Origin: Nemertoderma westbladi
Lineage: Eukaryota > Xenacoelomorpha > Nemertodermatida > Nemertodermatidae
Assembly (NCBI GenBank): GCA_032718475.1
Contig: JAUCBJ010004742.1
Location: 1-57,893 of the forward strand
DNA length: 57,893 nucleotides
Direction of reading: 5' to 3'
Shown here: piece by piece, positions 45,255 to 56,024 of the stretch
Position numbering within the stretch: the first letter of the stretch is position 1
Layout of the letters: each line of letters starts with the position of its first letter
Translations under genes and position numbers: made by a program
The notes under the pieces: generated by a model
Told to the model about the DNA's origin: nothing
Databases searched by the model: none
What the model saw: the letters and a program-made list of their open reading frames with translations, nothing else

Positions 45255-46412
45255 ATGACTTCGCCTACTCCTCCACAGAAGGAACTAGAAGTTCTCTTCA
45301 AGGATTTATCGAGTCAGGGTCAAAATGGCGATTACCAAAAGGCCCTCAAAACCGCCAATAGAATCATTAAAATTAGCCCACAAGACAAAACAGCATTGCA
45401 ATGTAAAATCGTTTGTCTCATCCATCAGAACCAGTTCGTCGAAGCGCTCAAACTGATGTCTTCGAACCGAGATGAGTTGGAGTTTGAGCGCGCTTACTGT
45501 CTCTATCGAACAAACCGGGTGGAGGAAGCGACATTAATCGTCCGACAGTCCTCGGATAAATCGCAACGGATGCGAGAGCTGCTCGGGCAGCTGTTGTACC
45601 GAGCGGAGCAGTACGACGAGTGCCTCTCGGTATACCAGGAACTCATGGCCAACTCCACGGACGAGTTCGACAGCGAGCGGTTAACCAATCTGTCCGCCGC
45701 CTCGGCAGCATTATCCGGGACCGCGCGCCACTCCATGGACCCGTTGTCCGTGGAGGATCCAACCTACGAGATTGTCTACAACCGAGCGTGCGGGCTGGTC
45801 GCAGGGGGACGTGTGAAGGAAGCCGAGAGTGAGCTACAACGAGCGGAATCTTTGTGCCGGTCTGCCATGGAAGACGACCCTGACATGACTGAAGAAGACG
45901 TTGGCGCCGAGTTAGCCGTTATAGAAGTACAGCGAGGCTACGTGCTGCAACTGCAAGGGAGGAACCAAGAGGCGCTGGCCATTTATAATAAAATTATACG
46001 TGGCAAGCTGGGAGACCCGAGTTTAAACGCGGTCGCATCTAATAACATTATCACAATGAATCGCGATCAGAATGTCTTCGATAGTAAGAAAAGATTAAAG
46101 ACACTATCCTTGGAAGGATTGAAAAATAAACTAAACACCCTTCAACTGGGGGCCATCGAAAGGAATAAAGTTCTACTTTATTTGCACACTAATCAGTTGG
46201 ATAGCGCTAATAAAGTATGCGAGGGGTTGTCCAGGGGTTCCCATGCCGATAAGGAGACCTACTGTTTGCTGAAGGCGGCGATTCTTGTGCGAGAGAAGCG
46301 TCAGCGAGATGCGGTGGAGTTGGTGAGAGGTTGTTACGAAGAAGTTGGGGGCGTTCGGCTGGGGTTTACATTGGCGCAATTGTTGTTAGGAGAGCCGGAA
46401 CGTGTTGCTAAG
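45255..46412 (+). CDS. SRP72: SRP72 exon 1: TPR region
   Basis: This exon encodes residues 1-386 of signal recognition particle protein 72, which with SRP68 binds SRP RNA and supports targeting of nascent secretory proteins to the ER (family knowledge). Tetratricopeptide-like helices start at about residue 10 (NGDYQKALKTANRII) and continue throughout. The conserved blocks YVLQLQGRNQEALAIYNKII and NNIITMNRDQNVFDSKKR match animal SRP72 closely. The ATG at 45255 is the first in frame and gives the expected N-terminus. The exon ends at the phase-0 donor AAG|GTTAGT (46412/46413), after EPERVAK. Confidence 0.95.
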
Positions 46413-47056
46413 GTTAGTGTCGGTGAGGGATGTGAACGGCTTAGATTCATTGGGGAAGGAAATATTTGTTAGGTACAATACTGGGCAATGTGGTTTAATT
46501 AGTTTAGATAGGGGAGGGTTGGGTAGTGCTCTCGACTTAGGAAATAACCCCCTCTAGGGGAGTATCATAGTGGTCGACCCTATTTATCAAATCACAACAC
46601 TTCTGGCGTACATGCCCTCATATGTCCACTATTTTCATGGGTTAATAAAATATCCCTAGCAGTATGAAAACTGAAAAGCATTATGAAAATTACACTTATC
46701 ATGACCCCGTTTATTTGTGTCCTCGCTGCATACATTTACTCTCGTCATAACGCTGGGGATTATCCTGTTTGGGTGCCTCCAAGTACAGAAGTAAAAGTTA
46801 GTAAAGGAGCAGGTTACAGAGGCGAGTTGAAAGGAACCCAAGCAATAAACGAGAGTTAGGAATGTTGTAGATTAGAAAACCAATTTTAATTCAAATTTCA
46901 TTGAGAATCAACAGTCAGATAGACCTACGGGAACTCTGAAAAGGCTGGAGCCCCCCCCCCCCCCCCCCCAAACAGGATAGAGCCTAACTCTGAAAAGTGT
47001 CACTTTTCACACAATGGATGTGGTAAAGTTATAACTTCATTGATTATATATTTCAG
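46413..47056 (+). other. SRP72 intron (644 bp, phase 0)
   Basis: The donor GTTAGT is the same hexamer used in PI4KA. The acceptor is ATATATTTCAG. The intron contains a 19-nt C run (46951-46969) and an inverted copy of the dispersed tttattgttttggtta repeat (about 46790-46855). Confidence 0.92.
46951..46969 (+). repeat. Poly-C tract (19 nt) in the SRP72 intron
   Basis: Nineteen uninterrupted C, 87 bases before the splice acceptor. Confidence 0.95.
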
Positions 47057-47830
47057 GTTCTGTCTGGAATCCCGGAATGTTTCGATAAACCGGCTGTAGT
47101 TGACCTCGTAGTTAACCTCCACTGCTGTACCGGGGAGTACCAACACGCGAGCGAGTTCTACGAACGAGTTCTGCGGAAGAGCGACAACCACTCGTTGCGA
47201 CAACGAGCCGCCGAGTTTGAGCTGAGTGTCGGACGCGTCGAGAAAGGGATCGAGTTGCTGGAGGAAGTTTACTCGCGGGATCGTCGTAACCCCCGTGTCG
47301 CCGCGCGACTGATGAGCGCGTACAGCGCGGTCGAGCCGGAAAAAGCGGCGAGACTGAGTCGGGAGTTACTGGGGGAGGAGGAAGTCGTACTGGATGCGGA
47401 ACTGTTGGAGACTACGGGACTCACGGGGTTCGGGTTGCACTACCGAGGGGGGAAGCGGGGGGAAGGGAGTCCGAGGCCTGGGAAGCAGGGCGGATCCAAC
47501 CAGGAGATAATCACATCGAAACGTAAACATCGGAAACGGAAGATTAAACTTCCTAAGGATTTCGATCCCACTGTTCCACCGGACCCGGAACGCTGGTTAC
47601 CTCGTAAGGAACGTTCCAGCTATAAGCGGAGGAAGGCGGATAAGAAGGGTGGTGTTTCGGTTGGGAAAGGTACGCAGGGGGCTGGGGGGGCTTCCGCAGA
47701 GTTTGATATGAGTAAGGGGGCGGTGGGGGGAACGGGGGGCACCCCTATAGGGATGGGGGATGCGGTTAAACCGGTGGGGGTTAGTAAAGCTAAACAACAG
47801 ACAACTAAAGGGAGGAAGAAGAAACGGTGA
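47057..47830 (+). CDS. SRP72: SRP72 exon 2: last TPRs and RNA-binding tail
   Basis: This exon encodes residues 387-643, joining AK386 to VLSGIPECFDK in phase 0. Further TPR helices continue to about 490. A basic stretch (KRKHRKRKIKLPKDFDP) leads into the family signature DPERWLPRKERSSYKRR (562-578), the conserved SRP RNA-binding motif. GKGTQGAGGASAEFD parallels human GKGTQGATAGASSELD. The Gly-rich end finishes in KGRKKKR. The total of 643 residues compares with 671 in human. Confidence 0.95.
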   Translation, partial: VLSGIPECFDKPAVVDLVVNLHCCTGEYQHASEFYERVLRKSDNHSLRQRAAEFELSVGRVEKGIELLEEVYSRDRRNPRVAARLMSAYSAVEPEKAARLSRELLGEEEVVLDAELLETTGLTGFGLHYRGGKRGEGSPRPGKQGGSNQEIITSKRKHRKRKIKLPKDFDPTVPPDPERWLPRKERSSYKRRKADKKGGVSVGKGTQGAGGASAEFDMSKGAVGGTGGTPIGMGDAVKPVGVSKAKQQTTKGRKKKR

Positions 47831-47945
47831 TTAGGGGAGGGGAGGCAGTAATTTTGAATTTTTATTGATTGTTTTTAATTGGTTACGGAGGGCTATATCA
47901 ATAAGATATTATGTTGCGTTGCAGTTTTGTGTAAATTATACAGAA

Positions 47946-47951
47946 AATAAA
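47946..47951 (+). promoter_or_regulatory. Poly(A) signal of SRP72
   Basis: A canonical AATAAA lies 116 bases after the SRP72 stop codon. Confidence 0.6.
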
Positions 47952-48689
47952 ATACTTAATTTATCTTTTCGTCCAGAATTATTTTACTCAGCATTTTCAT
48001 GTTTTTTCGAGGCCGAAGGACGAGGAACGGTAGGCCTATACTATTCGATAGAAAAAGCACACGGAAAACACAAGATTTCACTTATTTTTAGTTTAGCGAA
48101 ATTAAACTATTCTGTCCGAACGAGTTGAAAAGTTTTAGAACGCAAGATAGAATGCCAACGAGAAAATACGGGTACTTTTGTTTTGGAGCCTCAGTTTTGG
48201 ACATTCATATTACCCGAAAACATTGAAAAATTGCGAATTACCTAAAAACACCACAACATATGCTCTGACTCTCATTTATTATTTTGGTTAAAATTATTTA
48301 CCACTGTAACCTGTTCCGTTCCCTTGCCTTCACTAAGGTAGTTTTGAAATGTTTCGGGGTATTTCAGTAATTCGTAGGACCCGAAGCTCCAAAAACATGG
48401 GTGGATGACCTGGTCTATTAGAATTGTGGATCTCGTCCAGATTGTCAATAAGTCAATAAGGATGTATTGCTATTAGGCCTATGGCCTACCAGGTCCGGCT
48501 GTCCGGTACTTCTAGCTGCCTTGTGGATTGGCCGGGCCTATAAAAGTGCCGGTGCCTCCTGTTTTACTGCTTACAAACACCGCACAGACGGTTTATTGGC
48601 AAGTACCAGTAACTTCTCAATGTGTATGCTGAAAATTAGTTAAAATGTAAATTTTAAAACTAATAATATCCAAATAAAATACCAATAAA

Positions 48690-48960
48690 CATAAACCAAT
48701 ATTGGAATAGGATATTGAGTTCCGTTTTGGAGTACGGCTAGTAGACACTAAAGTTGCTATAACTTTTGAGTGTAGAGTGTGTGCGTTGATTTTGCTCAAA
48801 TTACGTGCAAACCTTTTCTACTCCGATGCTCTTTAAACACATGTAATAAAATTTGAGAAATTCCACTAAAAATATTTTATTTTACTTATTTTGCCGGAAA
48901 ATAAGTAAAATCAATGCAATCCTATGAGATACTTTTATGCCTAGGGTAAAAAGTACAAAT
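48690..48960. repeat. Dispersed repeat family, copy 3 (ataaaccaatattgg type)
   Basis: It has the same ordered words as copies 1 and 2, and extends into agtaaaatcaatgcaatcct, which is also present at the end of copy 1 (about 13662-13682). Confidence 0.7.
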
Positions 48961-49930
48961 TTTCTCCCAATTTTGAGGAATATTCTAGCGAAATAAGTAA
49001 CAATTTAAGAATACAGTTATCTTCCTTACGAATTCAATTCAAAGAGCCATTCTATGGTTATTCTGCTTAACGGCGATATGTTTCGTTTTTCAGTTAAATT
49101 GTATGAATAATGAATATACTGTAGCACTGTGTAGGTAACATATATTTTCTAGAATCCCGTATCAGAGCAAATTCTAAGAAACGAGTAAATAAAAATTATT
49201 GTAAAAAATCACATTATACAACATTATTTATAGAACATTATTTATAGAACATTTAGGCCTATTTAATCATATTTAATTTTGAATAAATAATATTATGTTC
49301 TATATAGGTCCTTGATTTCGTATATTGTCATCAATATAAAACAATTAATCCTTAAATTCTACAAGAATGGTGTCCCAAACTCGCAACTGGAGATTTTTAA
49401 TTATTTTCTCTTCACCATGTCCCATGAGACCCTTCCCATGTCTCGCCTCCGTGAATATCCACCTTTAGCTCTAATATCCTTCTCCTTTGCAAATTTATGG
49501 AAATAATGAAGAGTAAATCTATTGCGATATTGTCCCGTTGGCGAATCAGTAACTATGTAGAATAAGTTTCTTCATTGTGCTCAGTTCAATATCCAGGAGT
49601 TTCTGAATGCTGGCGAATATTGCAGCTGCACGGTGGTGGTTGGTATCGGCGCCACATTCAAAATCAGGTAAAAGGCCAATGTTTTGACACCATAATAACT
49701 ATGCATATTTGAATTTCCCACCATTTGATATGCCATAGGGTTAACAATATAAATTCGATTACAGGCATGTGACAGTCCATGCCTGTAATCTGTGGGACTA
49801 AACATATTATCCCTTTAATTAGTGGACATATTACAGGCAAATTACAGGCTGGACAAGTTATGCTCGCCCCGGTGTGTAGTATGAAAAATAATAAGAACCA
49901 TTCATTCGTTTTTATCCTGCCATTCGTCAT

Positions 49931-50402
49931 TCGTTTTTTTTTTTTAACGGCATTAAAAATTGGAACGCTCTGCCTAATGAAATTAAAAACCTAAATAATC
50001 AACATTCTTTTAAATCTGCAATTAAATCTCACCTCCGTGTGCAATGTAAAAATAGGTACAATAGTCCTACAGTAAGTTATTAGTTTATTAATTATTTACT
50101 ATTTATACTGTAATTACGTTTTATAATAAATTGTTCTGTACATTACATCTTTATCGTTGAGTCGGGCATTGTCACGCTCTCGGTAAAGTTGTACATGTAC
50201 ATAGTGTAATTACGTTTTATATGGGTTTTAGGTTAGCGTAGTGTAATATTGTATTTGTAACCAAGTAACATAAAGGACCCCCTTGGAAATAAGCTGCAAA
50301 GCTTTAGGGGTAATCCTATATGTTATGTTGGACAATACCTTTATACCGGTACATTGTTTGGTGTATTTGTTATTGTTTTTACATAATGTATAAATAAATC
50401 TA
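49931..50402 (+). mobile_element. 5'-truncated LINE copy (same family as 36868-37793)
   Basis: From ttaacggcattaaaaattgg to the tail it is nearly identical to 37312-37790. The frame continues through FKSAIKSHLRVQCKNRYNSP to a stop at about 50081, where the other copy has an earlier inserted stop. It begins after a T run and ends in an atctatctatct tail. Truncation at the 5' end is typical of LINE insertion by target-primed reverse transcription. Confidence 0.85.
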
Positions 50403-52075
50403 TCTATCTACTCTGCCTGTAATATAAGATGATCTACTTACTGTATGTTTCAGCTTTTGTAAGAAACTCAACATTAATGTAAATTGTAAAACATTTTCGC
50501 AGTGCATTATGTCATGTAGGCTAATAAGTGGGACAATTACGCTTGAACAAACGAACTTTACGAACTTCAATTCTCGGTATCTCCAGTAATTCTCAGTCAT
50601 TTCCCATGAAATTTTTAACTGGTTTGTTCGCCAATAATAGCTCTTTATTTTAAGGTACAGCTTCGGTAGTACAGTAACAACCATATGCTCGACAACAGCT
50701 CTCAATGAACTGACGTGGGACAACAATTTCAAAAATTATCCAAAGTTGTACTTTAGATGCTGCTACTCAGTTAATATTATGTCGACAATAGAATAAATAA
50801 CTTGATTGTTTAGGAAAATTACCTGGCTTTCCAATGATATATGAAATCATTACATTTGTATAAGTTTTATAAACACAGGCAAGTGTTCAAAATTTTACAT
50901 TTTACACTTTAAGTTCAAAAATATGCATTTTTGAGAAATCATTCGAAAATTAACTATGATTACGTGGGTGTATTACGTTAAAACAAGCTTACCACTATAC
51001 TAAAAGTATCCGCTTTCTGAAAAATTTTACCGCATGAAATTTCGTTCACTAGATCAAATTCTGTGGACACTTTATGTAATGTAAAATATGATTTTCAATT
51101 TTGGCCACTTTTATTGAGAATCACCCTGTCATTCAAAGGAGGCCAGTCCGTCTGCAGCTCTATAGAGCTGCAGACGGAGACCGCTACAGTAGAAGGCGAA
51201 AACACGAAATGTATAACAGAGAACTATGGTCTAGCAGCCTAGTGAGTAGTGCGATGTGCAGGGGGAAGGATAAATCTACAGTAGTAAAGTGAACATGTGT
51301 CTATTGGTTTGGCGTAGCTGGCTCGGGGATTGTGGGGACGCCCTACAGTATGTGTAGTGCTTTCATTTACAATGCCACCATGAACTGTAACTGCTAAGAG
51401 CAGTAAAGCTGTAGTGTAAGGGGAAGGTGCGACACAGGCTGACAGGTCAGCAGGTACCTCAGTCAGTCACAGTCAGTACTGCAGTACCTGGGTTGCTACG
51501 GTCCTGCAGTCAGACAGTACCTGAGTACAGCAGTATGAAGTACACTGCAAGCTAGGTATAAACGCAGCGGTTTTCATATAGGGTAGTGACAGTTGACAGT
51601 GCTGCACCTGCACCGCCACCAGCAGGAGCAGCCGTATGCCATGCAGTACTGCAGTATGCTGGTATGCAGGTATGCCCGCCGTATGCCATTCCTGCATTCT
51701 GCAATTTTAAGCTGAGGCCTGACCACTGACTGTGGACTGCCTGAGCGCTGAGGGCAGGCCTATCAGCCTATCTGCCTATGCTGCTATGGCTGTATGGGTA
51801 ATTCAATTCTCCGTACAATTCTCCAGTACTGCAGTACTACTGTGTACTGTACAACTACCTGACTACCTCACTACAGTCAGACAGTACTACCTACAGTACC
51901 GGTTCAGTACAGGTGGAGACCCTGAAAGGAAACACTTTATTCCTCCTTACAGCCTTACGGGGAGGGGGCCCTGTAGGCCTAGCATGATAGCTAGAGCAGT
52001 AGAGGGTGGAGGGGGAAACACATTTATCCACACCACACCTTTTTTTTGCAATCGTGCAATCTATATAGGCCTAGT
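50403..52075. other. Noncoding stretch with a palindrome and CAGTAC-rich region
   Basis: A perfect 32-bp palindrome (51147-51178, tccgtctgcagctcta plus its mirror) stands out. The stretch 51440-51910 is dominated by cagtac, ctgcag and cagtcag words, similar in style to 34070-34160. No gene is recognised. Confidence 0.45.
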
Positions 52076-52984
52076 CCAGGTTGGAATTCATGCATGAGCG
52101 CGCAGGTACGCTTTGTTGTTTTGAAATCACCGCGCACCTGAAATTGGCTCGTCGCGCACCTCATCATATGTCATATTCCAAACAAAATCGCGCAGCTCAT
52201 GTCATGCATATCTCAAAAAATCGCACAGTTCATAAGAACAATTTTACATTCCTATTTTACAAGTTTGAGCGTTTTAAGCTTATCTTTACGTCTGTCTGTC
52301 TGTACGTTGAATCTAGGCTTACATAATAAATGTAATTTTTGCAACATCAAAATTGTTAATATTAAAAAATATTTTTTTAATCCACTACTATGGTGGCCCA
52401 TCGGGCTCACTGCTTTTATAACAGAAAATATTATTTTAGATTACAAACAAAACATGTACCGGTAATTTCAAAAAAAACGAATATTGAAATAGGTACCAGT
52501 CTGCCAATAATACTTTGTATAGGCCTACCTAACAATTAGGCTTAAACATACAGTTGGCTTATAATTAAGTCATACTTATAATACATTGTTACTTTCTGAC
52601 TTTACCTGTTTACTAACGTAACATCGGCATAGCATAGACCTAATAACAATACAACCATAGAGTACTGTAGTTAAAATAAATAGACAAATTCAGCTCCGGT
52701 TGCCGGTATTACAGTATTATGGTGAAGTGATTTGACTATTTGAAGAATTGGAAATGAGAAACTAATGCGAGCGTAGCGAGCGAAATTTTTTTGTGTATTT
52801 TCGTGATTTCAATTAATTTGTGGTGCGCATCAGAGTCAGAGGCAGAGCTGCGCGCTGAGGCGCAACGCGCACCTGTCTCACACCCGAACGCGCACCTGTC
52901 TCACCCAAACGCGCAACGCGCATCTGGTTTGCGGTCATTCGCGCAGGTACGCGTCCGAGTTTTGCAGCATGAATTCCAACCTGG
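52076..52984. mobile_element. hAT-like non-autonomous element, 909 bp
   Basis: The ends are inverted copies of CCAGGTTGGAATTCATGC, flanked by the 8-bp duplication GGCCTAGT (52068-52075 and 52985-52992). The subterminal regions share gcgcaggtacgc in inverted orientation and are rich in cgcgcacct words. No transposase frame was found. It carries the gcgagcgtagcgagc word also seen at 26990. Confidence 0.82.
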
Positions 52985-53908
52985 GGCCTAGTTAAAATAG
53001 CCGCTTTTATGGCGGCAGGGCGGTACCTGTCCTGTTGTCAGCCTGTTCCGTTCCAGACTGCCAGGTGCCACTACAATGTAAAACTAATGTTTATAGAAAT
53101 ATCTTTGATCCAATTTCTGAATTGCGGAATTTACAGATTATGAACTTTACCATTTACCGTCGATTTCGTTCGATCACGAAGGTATTGTTTACTTGTCTGC
53201 TTGTCTGACCTTCTCCCACTCTCCGACCTTCTTTCTGTCTTTTGTCAGCTTGCAGGCTTGTGCCCATTGCAATGAAAGGTGAAAGCCCTGAAAGGCAGAC
53301 CTATTCCGGTGGAAGTTCAAGTGATGGCTTCGTTGCGGTATTTCAGTATTTGGCTGTTTGGCATCAAATTGGTGTGGCCGATCAGCCGATGACATTGGCA
53401 ATCAATCAGCAGATCAGTCCAATGTTTCGCGAATTTTGACAGTTTTCTGAACGGTTCCAAAACTTAATGATGTTATTAAATTTCCAATCACAACCGACCA
53501 GCACCTGTCACCTTCATCCTACAATCCAAATAATATATACAAATATAAGCGAACCACTTTTTGAAATAATGGGAATATAAAATCGACTAGTTGTCCTAAA
53601 ATGCGCTCACGCCACATGCCACGTAAAGAACTCTACGCCTACGGTAGGTGTAGGTGGGTCTGTCAGTATGTAAGTCAGTAAGTGACTGAGTGAGATAAGT
53701 AAGTGACTAAGTGACATATTGCATACGGCTGCAGGACATATTTCAGTATTTCGAATTGTACGTATTTCGTATTTAAACTGACTCGAACTATGTTACTCGA
53801 ACTTAGTTCAGTAGTTATTTTCTGATTATAGTCTTCCTATCCCTACACACTGACAGTATACAAGGCCTATATTATTATATACCGGTACTTATAAACTTAT
53901 AATATAAA
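52985..53908. other. 5' flank of RPS5
   Basis: This presumably contains the RPS5 promoter. A gtaagtgactgag-type short-period repeat lies at 53670-53716. No TATA box or pyrimidine start typical of ribosomal-protein promoters could be fixed. No other gene is seen. Confidence 0.4.
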
Positions 53909-54556
53909 ATGGCTGTTTTTGGGGGAGAATCTTGGGATGATGCAGGTGGGGCCGGATTCGGAGGAGGCGAAATAGCCGAGTTGCCGACCCCGAAACTCTT
54001 CGGTAAATGGAACACGGAAGACGTACAGATCAACGACATTTCTCTACAGGATTACCTCGCGGTAAAGGAGAAATACGCACGGTATCTTCCGCACTCGTCC
54101 GGCCGTTACCAGGTTAAGCGATTCCGTAAGGCGCAATGCCCGATCGTAGAGAGACTAACCAACTCTATGATGATGCACGGACGCAATAACGGGAAGAAAC
54201 TGCTCGCTATGCGAATAGTTAAACATGCTTTCGAAATTATCTATCTGTTGTCTGGAGAGAGTCCACTGCAGGTGTTAGTGAACGCGATTGTTAACAGCGG
54301 ACCGCGAGAGGATTCCACTCGTATCGGTAGAGCGGGGACCGTTCGTAGGCAGGCAGTGGATGTGAGTCCGTTACGGAGAGTGAACCAGGCTATCTGGTTG
54401 ATAACCACTGGGGCCAGAGAGGCGTCCTTTAGGAATATAAAGACGATCGCGGAATGTTTGGCCGACGAGTTGATTAACGCCGCTAAGGGAAGCAGTAACT
54501 CGTACGCCATAAAGAAGAAAGATGAGTTAGAGAGAGTAGCCAAGAGTAACCGATAG
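53909..54556 (+). CDS. RPS5: 40S ribosomal protein uS7 (RPS5)
   Basis: A single-exon 215-residue protein (human 204). It is a component of the small-subunit head that contacts 18S rRNA and the mRNA/E-site region (family knowledge). After a lineage-specific Gly/Ala-rich N-terminus (1-26), it matches uS7 almost continuously: [20 protein letters not shown] (28-47), [58 protein letters not shown] and the invariant end [13 protein letters not shown]. The ATG at 53909 is the only suitable start. The frame is intact, so it could be the functional gene. A processed retro-copy is possible because it lacks introns, but other genes here are also intron-poor and no poly-A tail or target duplication is evident. 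Confidence 0.97.
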   Translation: MAVFGGESWDDAGGAGFGGGEIAELPTPKLFGKWNTEDVQINDISLQDYLAVKEKYARYLPHSSGRYQVKRFRKAQCPIVERLTNSMMMHGRNNGKKLLAMRIVKHAFEIIYLLSGESPLQVLVNAIVNSGPREDSTRIGRAGTVRRQAVDVSPLRRVNQAIWLITTGAREASFRNIKTIAECLADELINAAKGSSNSYAIKKKDELERVAKSNR

Positions 54557-55580
54557 GATTATATACCGTTTGTTTTTGGTGTAAATTGTAAAAGCGTATC
54601 CCTCTCAGTTGAGGATTTATGGGTTTAATTCATTATTCTGTTTAATAATATTGTTTTCTTTCTTAAAGAAATACTAAGCTGAAATAATATTATTGGAAGA
54701 TTTAATACTCATGTTTATCACTGGAGCTCTGCTCGGGTTCCTGGCTGCTATGGTTAGTTTGTTTGTTTTTGGCTGACTGGGTTTGTGGCTAGATTGTTTG
54801 AACGCTAATAAGGCGGTCAATCATGGATGAAATGGAACCAAACTTGGTACACATGTATTAAAAGTTTAGAAATTCTACAAACAGACAGACTTATATATAG
54901 ATCCTCTATCTGCCACTATGGGGCGAATTGATAGAAACGTAATTGTAAGAAACTGTAATTATAGAACCAACCATCAGATTCATCTGAAATTTCGTAGTAG
55001 GAACCTACAAGCTTTGCTTAAATTTTTAGAAATTCTACACACAGACAGACTTACTTGTCTGCCGCTAGGTGGCGAATTGTGAGAGCTCCAGTTCTTCGTG
55101 CTTAGCACGGTTTAATATAAAAATCGGCTTCATTATTATCGTAAGCCAAGCCAAGCATGTAAAATTTTCACCGATAAAAATAAAAAAGTAAATTTTCATC
55201 GGCCGTTAGGTCTGGTCCATGCGGGGATTGAACCCACGACCCCACAGCGATTTGAATTCAATGAGACCACTACAACTATATACACCAATGTCAAACTTAG
55301 AGACAGGGGGGGAAACTCGACACAAAACCCGCCTTGGCGAATTAATATCCCGCCTCAATGTTAAATTCTCAATTTAGGGAAGGAGTAGGTTATAGTGGCA
55401 CGTTATTTTAACCAAAACAATAAACTAAACGCAATAGAACAGGTTACAGTTTTATTTTTGAGGGTAATCAGCTGTTATTTGCGTCGAATTTCCCCTGGAG
55501 AGGGATGAGTTTGTATTACGTCCAGTTTCCCCCCCTATCTGGAAACGTATTCAATGCAACCACTAATATGGTTGCATTGA
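54557..55580. other. 3' flank of RPS5
   Basis: No gene is recognised. It holds a copy of the gatgaaatggaaccaaactt dispersed repeat (54828), a SINE-like sequence (listed) and an inverted copy of the tttattgttttggtta family (about 55335-55450). Confidence 0.4.
55195..55285 (-). mobile_element. tRNA-derived SINE-like copy
   Basis: On the minus strand an A-box-like TAGTTGTAGTGG (55267-55278) and a B box GGTTCAATCCC (55224-55234) are about 33 bases apart, as in tRNA promoters. No full cloverleaf was found. It reads into gcatggaccagacctaacgg and then AT-rich sequence. Confidence 0.5.
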
Positions 55581-55581
55581 T

Positions 55582-56024
55582 ACGGTGGTGATTTTGGGCC
55601 ACTTTGTTCTTTTCTCAAAGGTTCATGAGTTTTTGCTTTCCACTTTTCAAAAATATGAAAAGCAAAAAGTTTATTATTAGTTTTTGCTTTCTCCTTTTAG
55701 AAATGTGTAAACCAAAAAGTTTACTTAGAGTATTAGTTTTTGCTTTCTCGTTTGCAGAAATATGAAAAGCAAAAGGTTTATTACCGCTATTAGTGTCCAG
55801 CTGACCTACATACTGTCCTATAGCAATAGGTCTATAGCCTATTAAAATATTACGCATTCCGAAAAGGAGAAAGCAAAAACTAATAATAAACTTTTTGCTT
55901 TTCATATTTCTAAAAAGGAGAAAGCAAAAACTACTAAGAATAAACTTTTTGCTTTGTTTCTTTCTGCGGAAAACTGTAAAGCAAAAACTCATGAAAGAAC
56001 GAAGTGGCCCAAAATCACCACCGT
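55582..56024. mobile_element. MITE with agtttttgctttc repeats
   Basis: The ends ACGGTGGTGATTTTGGGCC and its inverted copy bound 443 bp. Inside, agtttttgctttct / agaaatatgaaaagcaaaaa blocks occur several times in both orientations, so most of the element can fold into a long hairpin. No target-site duplication was resolved and there is no coding capacity. Confidence 0.7.

Larger units (their letters stand above)
47831..49930. other. Noncoding stretch downstream of SRP72
   Basis: The SRP72 poly(A) signal and a dispersed-repeat copy (48690-48960) are listed separately. A TATAAAAG word at 48540-48547 could be a core promoter but no gene follows it. A perfect 13-bp-arm hairpin (gattacaggcatg) lies at 49757-49790. 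No other gene is supported. Confidence 0.4.

Noticed and set aside
48540-48547. A TATAAAAG core promoter for a gene
   Set aside because: No coding sequence or conserved downstream element follows within several hundred bases.
53909-54556. RPS5 as a processed pseudogene
   Set aside because: The frame is intact, there is no adjacent poly-A tract or target-site duplication, and other genes in the window are equally intron-poor, though a retro-copy cannot be excluded.
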